Assembly: GCA_965229335.1 (NCBI GenBank)
Contig: OZ245874.1
Coordinates: 3,596,001-3,660,000 of the forward strand
Reading direction: 5' to 3'
From: JAFKFH01 sp017307375
Lineage (GTDB): Bacteria > Pseudomonadota > Alphaproteobacteria > Ferrovibrionales > Ferrovibrionaceae
DNA length: 64,000 nt
Numbering within the stretch: the stretch's first letter is position 1; each line of letters starts with the position of its first letter. The notes beneath the pieces were generated by a model. That model made no database searches and was not told the DNA's origin. It saw only the letters and a list, made by a program, of their open reading frames with translations. This document shows positions 50,510 to 59,384 of the stretch, piece by piece. The position numbers were made by a program, and so were the translations under genes.

Positions 50510-51535
50510 ATGTCCATCTCACCCCGTAATCCCGCGGTTGCCGTGGTCGGTGCCACCGGTGCCGTCGGCATCGAGATCCTGCGATGCCTCGAGCAGCGCA
50601 GTTTTCCCGTCGGCGACATCCGCCTGCTCGCCTCGGCCCGATCGGCCGGGCGCACCCTGCCGTTCGCCGGTCGCGAGGTCGCGATCGAGACGCTGACCGA
50701 AGACAGCTTCAAGGGCATCGACGTCGCGCTGTTTTCCGCCGGCGCCTCGATCTCGCGCCGCTACGCGCCGATCGCGGTCGAGGCGGGCGCGGTGGTCGTC
50801 GACAATTCTTCCGCCTTCCGGATGGAGCCGCAGGTGCCGCTGGTGGTGCCCGAGGTCAACGGCGAGACCACCGGCAAGCATGCCGGCATCATCGCCAATC
50901 CGAACTGCGTCGCCGCGATCATGGTGATGGCGCTGGCGCCGCTGCATCGCGCCCGCCCGATTCGCCGCGTTCATGCCGCCACCTACCAGTCGGCGTCCGG
51001 CGCCGGCGCCGCGGCGATGGAGGAACTGCGCCAGGCCACTGCAGCCTATCTCGCGGACCGGCCGTTCGAACACAAGGTCCTGCCGCATCCCTACGCCTTC
51101 AACCTGTTCAGCCACAATGCCGCGATCGACGAGGAGACCGGCTATAACGGCGAGGAACTGAAGGCGATGGCCGAAACCCGGCGCATCCTCGGCACCCCCG
51201 ACCTGCCGATCAGCATCACCTGCATCCGGGTGCCGGTGCTGCGTGCCCATTCGATCGCGCTGACCATCGAGTTCGACCAGCCCCTCGCGCCGGAACAGGC
51301 GCGCGCGCTGCTCGCCGAGGCCCCGGGCGTCGCCCTGGTCGACGACCGGTCGGCCAATCACTTCCCGATGCCTTCCGAGGCGTCGGGGCGCGACGACGTG
51401 CTGGTCGGGCGAATCCGCCGGGATATCGGCGACCCTTCCGGCCGCTCGATCGCGCTGTTCGTGTCCGGCGACCAGTTGCTCAAGGGCGCGGCGCTCAACG
51501 CCGTGCAGATCGCCGAGCAGCTGTTTCCGCGCTGA
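50510..51535 (+). CDS. asd: Aspartate-semialdehyde dehydrogenase
   Basis: 341 residues, normal length. N-terminal NADP site VVGATGAVG; catalytic C133 in ANPNCVAAIM; substrate arginine and histidine in RVPVLRAHS and the loop QSASGAGAAAMEEL. It makes L-aspartate 4-semialdehyde, the branch point to lysine, threonine, methionine and diaminopimelate. A ribosome binding site (GGAAGGAAG) precedes ATG 50510. Preceded by a threonine-rich leader and followed by a strong hairpin. Confidence 0.96.
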   Translation: MSISPRNPAVAVVGATGAVGIEILRCLEQRSFPVGDIRLLASARSAGRTLPFAGREVAIETLTEDSFKGIDVALFSAGASISRRYAPIAVEAGAVVVDNSSAFRMEPQVPLVVPEVNGETTGKHAGIIANPNCVAAIMVMALAPLHRARPIRRVHAATYQSASGAGAAAMEELRQATAAYLADRPFEHKVLPHPYAFNLFSHNAAIDEETGYNGEELKAMAETRRILGTPDLPISITCIRVPVLRAHSIALTIEFDQPLAPEQARALLAEAPGVALVDDRSANHFPMPSEASGRDDVLVGRIRRDIGDPSGRSIALFVSGDQLLKGAALNAVQIAEQLFPR

Positions 51536-51544
51536 TCGACGCCA

Positions 51545-51571
51545 GCCCCCTTGCGCGCCGCGCAAGGGGGC
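51545..51571 (+). terminator. Strong hairpin after asd
   Basis: A perfect 12-bp inverted repeat (GCCCCCTTGCGC, 3-nt loop, GCGCAAGGGGGC) nine bases after the asd stop. It lacks a T-run but is the most stable stem in this stretch and likely marks the transcript end. Confidence 0.7.
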
Positions 51572-51615
51572 CGTGCGGCCTTGCAACCCCCGGCCGGGCA
51601 TTCTAGGAAAAGCCA

Positions 51616-52089
51616 ATGTCCAAGGTCACGCGCGCGACGAAGATGCTGCAGCAGGCGGGGGTCGCCTTCACCGTGCACGGCTATGACTACGACCCCGATG
51701 CCGAGCAGATCGGCATGCAGGCGGCCGAGGCGCTGGGCGAGGCGCCGGCCCGCGTCCTGAAGACCCTGATGGCGTTGGCCGATGGCCGGCCCGTCGTCGT
51801 CATCGTGCCGTCCGACCACGAAGTCTCGATGAAGAAGCTGGCCGCGGCCTTCGGCGCCAAGGCGGCGCAGATGATGAAGCCTGCCGATGCCGAGCGCTTG
51901 TCGGGCTACAAGGTCGGCGGCATCAGCCCGTTCGGCCAGACGAAGCGCCTGCCTACCGCGATCGAGGCGCAGGCGATGGCCCATGAGCTCGTCTACATCA
52001 ACGGCGGTCAGCGCGGCCTGCAGGTGCGGCTGAAGCCGCAGGATGCGGCGGCGGTGCTGCAGGCCGTGGTGGCGGCGGTCGTCGCCTGA
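51616..52089 (+). CDS. ybaK: YbaK-family Cys-tRNA(Pro)/aminoacyl-tRNA deacylase
   Basis: 157 residues. The trans-editing fold is clear: KMLQQAGVAFTVHGYDYDP, ARVLKTLMALADGRPVVVIVP with the catalytic-area lysine, and GGISPFGQTKRLPTAIE. YbaK clears cysteine wrongly loaded on tRNA-Pro by prolyl-tRNA synthetase. It lies alone after the asd hairpin. Confidence 0.93.
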   Translation: MSKVTRATKMLQQAGVAFTVHGYDYDPDAEQIGMQAAEALGEAPARVLKTLMALADGRPVVVIVPSDHEVSMKKLAAAFGAKAAQMMKPADAERLSGYKVGGISPFGQTKRLPTAIEAQAMAHELVYINGGQRGLQVRLKPQDAAAVLQAVVAAVVA

Positions 52090-52176
52090 TCTGCGGCTGA
52101 AGGCCGACCGGAACCGCGCGCCGGCGCCGATCGTTCCCCCTCGCAGCGCTTCGGCGCCCGACATGAGGAATAGCCG

Positions 52177-52500
52177 ATGCAGCCCTCCGTCTCGATCATG
52201 TCCGGCGATCGCCGCGTCATCGTCGATCTCGGCCTCGACGACGACGCCATGATCGCCAGCCTGCCTCCCGACTTCCGCCGCGCGCTCGATACGATCGCCG
52301 AACGGGCGCTTGTCGAACGCAGCCTCGGCATCCGCGACGCCGACGTGCTGGACCGGTTTGCCCATGACCTGGCCGTGGACTCCGACGCTTTCGAACATGG
52401 CAGGGCCTGGGCGACACTGGTGGCCGCCTGGGCGCGGTCGCGCGCCGCGGTGCTGCGCGCGGCGCAGCGCCCGACGCTCTACGTTCACGCCGAAGGGTAA
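52177..52500 (+). CDS. Hypothetical 107-residue protein
   Basis: Not recognised. Acidic N-terminal half (VIVDLGLDDDAMIASLPP) followed by helices rich in alanine and arginine (VAAWARSRAAVLRAAQRP). No signal, membrane segment or motif. It has coding composition like its neighbours and converges on the NAD(P)-binding protein gene. Confidence 0.6.
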   Translation: MQPSVSIMSGDRRVIVDLGLDDDAMIASLPPDFRRALDTIAERALVERSLGIRDADVLDRFAHDLAVDSDAFEHGRAWATLVAAWARSRAAVLRAAQRPTLYVHAEG

Positions 52501-52501
52501 T

Positions 52502-52517
52502 CCCGCCACCGGGCGGG
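52502..52517. terminator. Hairpin between convergent genes
   Basis: CCCGCC and GGCGGG form a 6-bp stem around ACCG in the 19-base gap between the two convergent stops. It could terminate both directions. No T-run. Confidence 0.35.
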
Positions 52518-52519
52518 CC

Positions 52520-53383
52520 CTACAGCACCTCGCGCAGATAGTCGGCCACGTCGCGCGCGGGCCGGCCGAGCAGCGCGGGCAGGGTGCCGGTGACCGCTGC
52601 CGCCGCGTCGCCGTGCATCAACCGGGCGAAGTCGCCCAGATAGTGCTGGACGAAGGGTGAGGCCCCGCTTGCGGCAAGCTGCGCGGCCTGGTCCTCGAGG
52701 CTCAGCGGTACGCCACGGATCGGCCGGCCGGTGATTTCGGCTGCCAGCCCGGCCAGCGCCGCGCGATCGAGGGCGCGAGGGCCGGTCAGCACCGGTGGAT
52801 CCGCGGGCCAGGTCTCGGCCAGCAGCAGGGCCACGACGGCATCGGCGATGTCGCGCATGTCGATATAGGCGATCGGGCCGCGCGACGAGGTGAAGCTGTC
52901 GCCCCGGGCGAGTTGCTCCACCATGCCGGCCAGCGCACCTTGCGTCCAGACACTGGGGCGTACGGCGAGATCACCGGGCCTCAGCGCGGCCTCGATCCTC
53001 TGATGCGCATTGCCCGACCAGGAGGCGCCGAGGGTCCAGTCGGAGCCCGAGAGTTTAAGGATCCGCGCCCGGCCGGCACGGCGGATCAGCGCCGTCTGCT
53101 GCTCGACGATATCCGGTACGATCGGCGACAGCAGGAATATCCGCGCGAATCCGCCGGGATCGACATCGGCGAGATCGCCCTGGACCAAAGCGACATCCGG
53201 CCCGAGAACGCGCGCCGCCCGTTCAGCATCGCGCGTCAGAACCCGGAAGCCGGCGCCGCGTGCCCGCAGGCCGGCCACGACAAGGCGGCCGAGCCGCCCG
53301 GTGCCACCGGTGACAAGAATCTGTCCGTCCGGCATATCTTGATGACGCATAGTTTCAGTCCGAAGCGACGCAACCGATGTCAT
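52520..53383 (-). CDS. NmrA-like NAD(P)-binding protein
   Basis: 287 residues. GQILVTGGTGRLGRLVVAGL is a Rossmann nucleotide site, then LTRDAERAARVLGPDVALVQ and the IDMRDIADAVVALL helix of NmrA/atypical short-chain dehydrogenases. These act as redox sensors or reductases. ATG 53383 overlaps the CoA-transferase stop (ATGA); later ATGs at 53350 and 53335 are possible. Last gene of a three-gene operon. Confidence 0.82.
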   Translation of the reverse strand: MTSVASLRTETMRHQDMPDGQILVTGGTGRLGRLVVAGLRARGAGFRVLTRDAERAARVLGPDVALVQGDLADVDPGGFARIFLLSPIVPDIVEQQTALIRRAGRARILKLSGSDWTLGASWSGNAHQRIEAALRPGDLAVRPSVWTQGALAGMVEQLARGDSFTSSRGPIAYIDMRDIADAVVALLLAETWPADPPVLTGPRALDRAALAGLAAEITGRPIRGVPLSLEDQAAQLAASGASPFVQHYLGDFARLMHGDAAAAVTGTLPALLGRPARDVADYLREVL

Positions 53384-54495
53384 GAAGTGCCGAATTCCCG
53401 GCGCAAGGCTTGCCCATGCTCGTCGATCGCGGGCACGTGCCCGCGCCAGTCTTCCGGCATGAAGCTGCCGGGGCGCGGCACCTCGAATCGGCCTTCGGGG
53501 GTATCGATCGGTGCCCAGGCCAGCACCGGATGGTCCAGCGTCTCCTCGACGCTGCGCAGCCGGCCGAAGGCGACATCGATGCCGGCCAGTTCGGCGGCGA
53601 GCGTGGCGATGTCGTATTGCGCGAAGGCTTCGGCCACCAGGGCGTCCAGCACCGTCCGGTTGGCGACCCGGGCAACCCCGTGGTCGAAGCGCGGGTCGGT
53701 GGCGATGCCCGCGCCGAGAAAGCGATCGGCGAAGCGGACCCATTCGCGCTCGTTCTGGATCGAGATCACCACCTGGCGCCCGTCGCGTGCGCGGAACGCG
53801 CCATAGGGTGCGATGGTCGGGTGGGCGACGCCGACCCGTCTGGGCGCGCTGCCGCCATAGCGGGTCTGCAGCAGCGGCACCGCCATCCATTCGGCCGTGC
53901 AGTCGAACATCGACAGGTCGATGCGCCGGCCCCGGCCGTCGTGACCGCGCGCGATCAGCGCATCGAGGATCGCGGCATAAGCCTGCATGCCCGTGCCGAT
54001 ATCGACGACCGATATGCCGACGCGCGACGGCGCCTCCGGCCCGCCGGTCACGGCGCAAAGGGCACTCTCAGCCTGGATCAGCAGATCATAGGCCTTCATG
54101 CCGGCATAAGGCCCTGATGTCCCATAGCCGGTGATGGCGCAGGTGATCAGCCGCGGGTTGAGCCGTTCGAGCCGGGCGGCGTCGAAGCCCAGCCGGCCGA
54201 CCGCGCCGGGGGCAAAGTTCTGCACGAAGACGTCGGCCCGGGCGAGCATGCGTTCGAACAACGCCAGATCGGCCGCATCCTTCAGGTTCAGCGCGATCGA
54301 TTCCTTGCCGGCGTTGAGCCAGACGAAATAGCTCGACTGGCCGCCGACCGCCCGGTCGTAGCCGCGGGCGAAGTCGCCCTCCGGCCGCTCGATCTTGATC
54401 ACGCGGGCGCCGCCCTGGGCGAGCCGCGAGGTGCAGTAGGGGGCCGCGACCGCCTGTTCCAGCGCCACGACCAGCAGGCCGTCGAGTGCGCCCAT
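53380..54495 (-). CDS. CaiB/BaiF-family (class III) CoA-transferase
   Basis: 371 residues. Family marks: VVALEQAVAAPYCTSRLAQGGARVIKIERPEGD, FVWLNAGKESIALNLKD, VQNFAPGAVGRLG, and DLLIQAESALCAVTGGPEAPSRVG with the catalytic-loop aspartate (the first D of AYDLLIQAES). It moves CoA between acids such as succinate and another acid. ATG 54495 begins one base after the acyl-CoA dehydrogenase stop. The pairing points to use of an unusual organic acid. Confidence 0.92.
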   Translation of the reverse strand: MGALDGLLVVALEQAVAAPYCTSRLAQGGARVIKIERPEGDFARGYDRAVGGQSSYFVWLNAGKESIALNLKDAADLALFERMLARADVFVQNFAPGAVGRLGFDAARLERLNPRLITCAITGYGTSGPYAGMKAYDLLIQAESALCAVTGGPEAPSRVGISVVDIGTGMQAYAAILDALIARGHDGRGRRIDLSMFDCTAEWMAVPLLQTRYGGSAPRRVGVAHPTIAPYGAFRARDGRQVVISIQNEREWVRFADRFLGAGIATDPRFDHGVARVANRTVLDALVAEAFAQYDIATLAAELAGIDVAFGRLRSVEETLDHPVLAWAPIDTPEGRFEVPRPGSFMPEDWRGHVPAIDEHGQALRREFGTS

Positions 54496-54496
54496 C

Positions 54497-55645
54497 TCAG
54501 TACGACCGGGGCAGGCCGAGGACATGCTCGGCCAGATAGGACAGGATCAGGTTGGTCGAGATCGGGGCGACCTGGTAGAGGCGGGTCTCGCGGAACTTGC
54601 GCTCGACGTCGTATTCCTCGGCAAAGCCGAAGCCGCCATGGGTCTGGACGCAGGCTTCGGCCGCGTGCCAACTGGCCTCGGCGGCCAGCATCTTCGCCAT
54701 GTTGGCCTCGGGGCCGCAATCGGCGCCGGCCTCGAACCGGGCGATGGCGTCGTGGACCATGAGTTCGGCCGCGCGCATTTCCGCATAGGCCCGCGCGATC
54801 GGAAACTGGATGCCCTGGTTCTGGCCGATCGGCCGTCCGAACACGACCCGCTGGCCGGCATAGGCGGTCGCCTTGTCGATGAACCATTTGGCGTCGCCGA
54901 TGCATTCCGCCGCGATCAGCATGCGTTCGGCGTTCATGCCGGAGAGAATGTAGCGGAATCCCTTGCCTTCCTCGCCGACCAGGTTTGCGGCCGGCACCGG
55001 CACGTCGTCGAAGAAAATCTCGGTGGTCGAATGGTTCATCATCGTGCGGATCGGGCGGATCGACATGCCGTTGCGCAATGCCTCGCGCATGTCGACCAGG
55101 AAGACCGACAGGCCGTCGGTGCGCTTGGCCACCTGGTCGCGCGGGGTGGTGCGTGCCAGCAGCAGCATCAGGTCGGAATGTTCGGCCCGCGAGGTCCAGA
55201 CCTTCTGGCCGGAGACGACGTAGCGCCCGCCGTCGCGCCGGGCGAAAGTCTTGATCGAGGTGGTGTCGGTACCCGAGGTCGGTTCGGTCACCCCGAAGGC
55301 CTGCAGGCGCAGCCGCCCGGCCGCGATCTCGGGCAGCCATTGCCGCTTCTGCGCCTCCGAACCATGCCGCAGCAACGCCCCCATGATGTACATCTGGGCA
55401 TGGCAGGCCGCCCCGTTGCACCCCGCCCGCTGGATTTCCTCCAGAATCGCGGCGGCAGCCGACAGGCTAAGCCCCGCGCCGCCATAGGTCTCCGGGATCA
55501 GCGCGGCGAGAAAGCCGGCCTCGGTCAGGGCCGCGACGAATTCCTGCGGATAGGTGCCGTCGCGGTCGAGGGCGCGCCAGTATTCGCCAGGAAATCCTTC
55601 GCACAGGCGGCGCACGGATTGGCGAATCTCGGCATGGTCGGACAA
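54497..55645 (-). CDS. Acyl-CoA dehydrogenase
   Basis: 382 residues from a TTG start at 55645 with CGGGAG nine bases upstream. The three-domain fold shows in PETYGGAGLSLSAAAAILEE, FGVTEPTSGTDTTSIKTFA, SGQKVWTSRAEHSDLM, GRPIGQNQGIQFPIARAYAE and QTHGGFGFAEEYDVERKFRE. In this family the catalytic glutamate is near the C-terminal GG-x-G(F/Y) loop. It oxidises an acyl-CoA to the enoyl-CoA. First gene of an operon with the CoA-transferase and an NmrA-like protein. Confidence 0.92.
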   Translation of the reverse strand: MSDHAEIRQSVRRLCEGFPGEYWRALDRDGTYPQEFVAALTEAGFLAALIPETYGGAGLSLSAAAAILEEIQRAGCNGAACHAQMYIMGALLRHGSEAQKRQWLPEIAAGRLRLQAFGVTEPTSGTDTTSIKTFARRDGGRYVVSGQKVWTSRAEHSDLMLLLARTTPRDQVAKRTDGLSVFLVDMREALRNGMSIRPIRTMMNHSTTEIFFDDVPVPAANLVGEEGKGFRYILSGMNAERMLIAAECIGDAKWFIDKATAYAGQRVVFGRPIGQNQGIQFPIARAYAEMRAAELMVHDAIARFEAGADCGPEANMAKMLAAEASWHAAEACVQTHGGFGFAEEYDVERKFRETRLYQVAPISTNLILSYLAEHVLGLPRSY

Positions 55646-55861
55646 GGGCGATACTCCCGAAGATGAAGATTGCGATCGCAGTCTATCGGCTGTCCCGGCT
55701 TCCCGCCACGCGTGAGCGGCCGCAATCGATATCGCGATCATCCAGTGTCGATGACGTCGGATTCTTCTGTCGCGGAAACCGCCGCGTCGCCTAGGATCGC
55801 GACGGTGCCGCCCGGTCCCGGCCGCGATGACGGTCGCCACAATCAACGAATGCATCGGCAG

Positions 55862-56674
55862 ATGAGCGAAAGTTTCGATCCCCTGACCCTGATCGGCCTC
55901 AGCGTCGAGGCCCATGATCGCGTGACCGGCAACGACCTCGACGATTTTGCCGCCACCATCGGGGAACCGGTCCGCCCCTGGCCCCCGGGCTTTCACTGGG
56001 CGATGTTCGGCCGGTTCCAGCGCGCGCTGCGCCACGACGGCCATCCGCTGACGATGGCGCCGTTCCCGCCGCTGCCGTTCCCGCGGCGCATGTGGGCCGG
56101 CGGCGAGGTTGCCTGGCTGGCACCAGTGGCCACCGGCAGCGACGTTCGCCGCCTCACCACGGTCGAGCGCGCGTCGGTCAAGCAGGGCCGCATTGGCCCG
56201 TTCATGCTGGCCAGCCTGCGCCACCGCCTGACGGAAGATGGAACGCCGGTCGTCGACGAGCGCCAGGACATCGCCTTCCTGCAGCCCGAAGCGGCGCCGG
56301 GCAGCACGGTCGGGGAAGCACCGGGCTTTGCCCCGGACTGGCAGGCGCAAGTGACGCCCGACCCGGTCACGCTGTTCCGTTATTCGGCGTTGACCGGCAA
56401 TGGCCACCGCATTCACTACGACCACCCCTATGCCACCGAGGTCGAGGGCTATGGCGGCGTCGTCGTCCATGGCCCGCTGATCGCGACCTGGCTGATGCAG
56501 GCCGCGGAACGCTGGGGTGGCGTGCCGCTGAAGCGTTTTGCCTATCGCGGCGTGAGGCCGACCTTCGCCGGCCGGCCGATCACGCTGATCGGCCGGCGCG
56601 ACGGTGCCGGCCTGCAGCTTGCCGCGGTGTCGGCCGACGGCTTCGTCCTGACGCGCGCGACGGCGAACGGCTGA
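55862..56674 (+). CDS. MaoC/FAS1-type dehydratase (mesaconyl-CoA hydratase-like)
   Basis: 270 residues. Two hotdog-like halves: an N-terminal degenerate one (PPGFHWAMFGRFQ, RRMWAGGEVAWLAPV) and a C-terminal one with LFRYSALTGNGHRIHYDHPYA and VVVHGPLIATWL, the MaoC active-site His region. It resembles FAS1-like dehydratase/mesaconyl-CoA hydratase proteins that hydrate or dehydrate C4-C5 acyl-CoAs. Divergent from the acyl-CoA dehydrogenase operon, so probably the same pathway. The start is ambiguous (ATG 55862, 55850 or 55751). Confidence 0.85.
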   Translation: MSESFDPLTLIGLSVEAHDRVTGNDLDDFAATIGEPVRPWPPGFHWAMFGRFQRALRHDGHPLTMAPFPPLPFPRRMWAGGEVAWLAPVATGSDVRRLTTVERASVKQGRIGPFMLASLRHRLTEDGTPVVDERQDIAFLQPEAAPGSTVGEAPGFAPDWQAQVTPDPVTLFRYSALTGNGHRIHYDHPYATEVEGYGGVVVHGPLIATWLMQAAERWGGVPLKRFAYRGVRPTFAGRPITLIGRRDGAGLQLAAVSADGFVLTRATANG

Positions 56675-56676
56675 GC

Positions 56677-56898
56677 GTAATCACGGCCAACCGCCTGGCT
56701 GGCTATTCATCGCCGAACTGGTGGCCCTACGCCATCGCATGTGAGCGGCATGGTGTTCCCGGGTTGCTGGCATTGCCCGGCAATCTCGGCGTCCACCTGT
56801 TGAAACGGTGGATCGAGGATCGTATCGAATTTCTCGCGGTCACCGACCGCTCGTCGCTCGAGGTGGTGAAGGCATTCGCCGGCGACGATCAGACGTGA
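56677..56898 (+). pseudogene. ABM-type monooxygenase-like fragment without a start
   Basis: The frame after the MaoC-like gene reads ACERHGVPGLLALPGNLGVH, then RIEFLAVTDRSSLEVVKAFAG and ends at 56898, like the C-terminal half of small antibiotic-biosynthesis-monooxygenase (ABM) domain proteins. No ATG or GTG lies before it, and the usual final strand is missing, so it looks like a broken or strongly shortened gene. It overlaps the end of the DUF2270 gene by ten bases. Confidence 0.4.
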
Positions 56899-57575
56899 AC
56901 GTCACCATGCGCCATCTCGCCGATCCGTTCGTCGGGCCGCAGGGCGCACCAGGCCAGCCAGCCATGGAACAATGCCACCGCGACGACGACGGCCGGCCCG
57001 GGAATCGGCCCCAGTGCGGCATTTTCGACGATTTCCCAGAGCGACTGGACGAATTCGAAGCGAACGCCCGCCTGCTGCAGCTTGATCGATGAAATCTTGA
57101 GGGTCCAGGCAGCCAGCAGGATCAGGAACAGCCAGCCGTAGTTCCGGCGCAGGCGGCGGGAAAATGCGGTCGCCGTGGTGGTGAGGAAGATCGGGCGGCG
57201 CAGATCCTGGCCAAGCTGTGCCGACCAGTCGGTCGCCCTGGCGGCACCGGGGTCGAAAACCGCCGACAGGTAGTTGCGCTCGATCCGCCGTACGCGGACG
57301 CGATAGACGTCGAAGAAGCGATAGCGCCGCGCCTCGATCACCAGCAACAGCAGGACCAGCACCATCGCGAAGAGAAGCACACCGTGATGCGCCGTCGGCG
57401 TCGACAGCGATACCGACAGCATCGCGGCGACCACGGTAATCGCCCAGTTCGTCGTCCGGTCCATCCGGTCGCGCCAGCCGGCCATGCGGCCGAGTTCGCC
57501 GCGATAGTAGTGGGCGACGACGTTGACGAACTCGGTCGTGGAATGGGGCAGGGGCGGATCGTCGGGCAAGTCCAT
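56889..57575 (-). CDS. DUF2270 membrane protein
   Basis: 228 residues. The pattern TTEFVNVVAHYYRGELGRMAGWRDRMDRTTNWAIT, then IEARRYRFFDVYRVRVR and ERNYL matches DUF2270. Four membrane segments: about 45-62, 64-84, 145-165 and 195-215. Function unknown; in many bacteria these genes sit near stress or lipid genes. Codes leftward next to the LysR gene. Confidence 0.88.
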   Translation of the reverse strand: MDLPDDPPLPHSTTEFVNVVAHYYRGELGRMAGWRDRMDRTTNWAITVVAAMLSVSLSTPTAHHGVLLFAMVLVLLLLVIEARRYRFFDVYRVRVRRIERNYLSAVFDPGAARATDWSAQLGQDLRRPIFLTTTATAFSRRLRRNYGWLFLILLAAWTLKISSIKLQQAGVRFEFVQSLWEIVENAALGPIPGPAVVVAVALFHGWLAWCALRPDERIGEMAHGDVHV

Positions 57576-57599
57576 GCCGCCAAACGCGCCAGATGCCCG

Positions 57600-58511
57600 T
57601 CAGGGTCCCGCGAAGACCGCATTGCGCCGGACATGGTCGGCCAGATGGTCGATCCAGGCGCGGACCTGCGGCGGCAGGCCGGTCCGCGTGGTGAAGACCA
57701 GATGGACGATGCCAGGCTCTGCATGCCAGTCGGGGAAGACGTGGACCAGCGCGCCGCTGCGCAGCCCGTCGGCGCATGCATGATCGGGCAGCAGCGCGAC
57801 GCCGAGCCCGTCCTGCGCCGCAGTACGCAGGGCGCCGAAGTCGGCGCAGGCGATACGCGGTTGGTGGATGATCTGCCGGCGGCGTCCGTCGGTCGCCTCG
57901 AACACCCAGGTCACCGGGGCCGATCCGTCATCCGAACTGAGCGTCGGGATCCGGGCGAGGGCGGTGATATCGTCCGGTTCGGCGATGGTGCCGGCCAGGG
58001 CGGGGCTGGCGACGAGGATGCGCCGGCTGTGCCCGAGTGTCCGGACCGTCAATGCCGCATCGGTTTCGAGCCTTACCCGGACCCGCATGGCGACGTCGAT
58101 CCGCTCGGCGATCAGATCGACCGCGCGATCGGTGGCGACGATGCGCAGCGTGATGCGCGGATGCTGCCCGAGGAAGTCGGGCATTGCCGCCCCGGCGAGT
58201 TCGACAAGGCCGGTCGGGCAGGCGAACCGCACCATGCCGCGGGGCTCCGCCTGGGCCTCCGCCACCAGCGTGTCGCCCCGCTCGACCTCGGCCAGCGCCG
58301 CCCGGCAATGCTCGTAATAGGCCTGCCCGACCTCGGTCACGCGAAAGCGGCGCGAGGATCGCTCGATCAACCGGGCGCCCAGTCGCCGCTCCAATTGGGC
58401 GATGCGCCGGCTGAGCTTCGACTTCGGCAGCTTCAGCGCCCTGCCCGCCGCCGCGAACCCGCCATGGGCAACCACTTCGCTGAAATAGAATATGTCGTTC
58501 AGATCCCGCAT
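57600..58511 (-). CDS. LysR-family transcriptional regulator
   Basis: 303 residues. The N-terminal helix-turn-helix (FYFSEVVAHGGFAAAGRALK, LPKSKLSRRIAQLERRLG) is typical LysR. The co-inducer-binding domain follows (VRFACPTGLVELAGAAMPDF, VASPALAG, GLGVALLPDHACADGLRSG). It is divergent from the SDR gene at 58632, separated by about 120 bases, the standard layout for a LysR regulator and its target. Confidence 0.93.
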   Translation of the reverse strand: MRDLNDIFYFSEVVAHGGFAAAGRALKLPKSKLSRRIAQLERRLGARLIERSSRRFRVTEVGQAYYEHCRAALAEVERGDTLVAEAQAEPRGMVRFACPTGLVELAGAAMPDFLGQHPRITLRIVATDRAVDLIAERIDVAMRVRVRLETDAALTVRTLGHSRRILVASPALAGTIAEPDDITALARIPTLSSDDGSAPVTWVFEATDGRRRQIIHQPRIACADFGALRTAAQDGLGVALLPDHACADGLRSGALVHVFPDWHAEPGIVHLVFTTRTGLPPQVRAWIDHLADHVRRNAVFAGP

Positions 58512-58631
58512 GACACGTTCATCGTTCTATCGGTAGAACGCAGAGTGCCATATCGGCTGTCTACACGCATCGGCGTCCCGCAAATACCTCTCCTGCAGCG
58601 GCGCAATTCCGCGCCATCAAGGAGTAGTCGG

Positions 58632-59384
58632 ATGGGTAGCAAGCTCGCAGGCAAGGTCGCCGTGGTCACCGGCGGCAGTACCGGGATCGGCCTGGGCATC
58701 GCCCGGCAATTCGCGGCCGAGGGGGCCACCGTGTTCATTGCCGGCCGGCGCCAGGCAGAACTCGATGCCGCGGTTGCCGAGATCGGCGCCAACGCGATCG
58801 GCGTGCGATCCGACATCGCGCAACTGGCCGATCTCGATCATCTCTACGCCACGGTCCGGGCCCGCGCCTCGCATATCGACATCCTGGTCGCCAATGCCGG
58901 TGGCGGAGAGTTCGCTCCGCTGGGCGCCATCACCGAGGAACAGTTCGACCGGACCTTCGCGATCAACGTCAAGGGCACGCTGTTCACGGTGCAGAAGGCG
59001 TTGCCGCTGCTGCGCGATGGTGCGTCGGTCATCCTGACGTCGTCGACGGCGACGGTCCGGGCCATCCCCGCCTTCAGCGTCTATGGCGCGACCAAGGCCG
59101 CGATCCGGAATTTTGCGCGCCACTGGATCCTGGATCTCAAGGATCGGCATATCCGCGTCAACGCGATCAGTCCCGGCCCGGTGCTGACGCCGGGGCTGCA
59201 GGGATTGGCCACCACCGACGACGCATGGCGGCAGTTCGAAGGGCAGATCGTGGCCCAGGTGCCAATGGGGCGGCTGGGTCGGCCCGACGAGATCGGCCGG
59301 GCCGCGGTCTTCCTGGCGTCCGACGATGCCAGCTTCGTCAATGGGATCGAACTGTTCGTCGACGGTGGCGCCGCTCAGATCTGA
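58632..59384 (+). CDS. Short-chain dehydrogenase/reductase
   Basis: 250 residues. Classical SDR marks: VVTGGSTGIGLGIARQFA, NAGGG, catalytic Ser in ILTSSTAT, Tyr/Lys in YGATKAAIRNF, and SPGPV. Its substrate is not predictable. Probably regulated by the divergent LysR gene. A ribosome binding site AAGGAG precedes ATG 58632. Confidence 0.92.
   Translation: MGSKLAGKVAVVTGGSTGIGLGIARQFAAEGATVFIAGRRQAELDAAVAEIGANAIGVRSDIAQLADLDHLYATVRARASHIDILVANAGGGEFAPLGAITEEQFDRTFAINVKGTLFTVQKALPLLRDGASVILTSSTATVRAIPAFSVYGATKAAIRNFARHWILDLKDRHIRVNAISPGPVLTPGLQGLATTDDAWRQFEGQIVAQVPMGRLGRPDEIGRAAVFLASDDASFVNGIELFVDGGAAQI

Noticed and set aside
52520..54058. One 512-residue protein across the NmrA-like and CoA-transferase genes
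   Set aside because: The extra N-terminal part is the antisense or wrong-frame reading of the CoA-transferase; the true start is the ATGA overlap at 53383.
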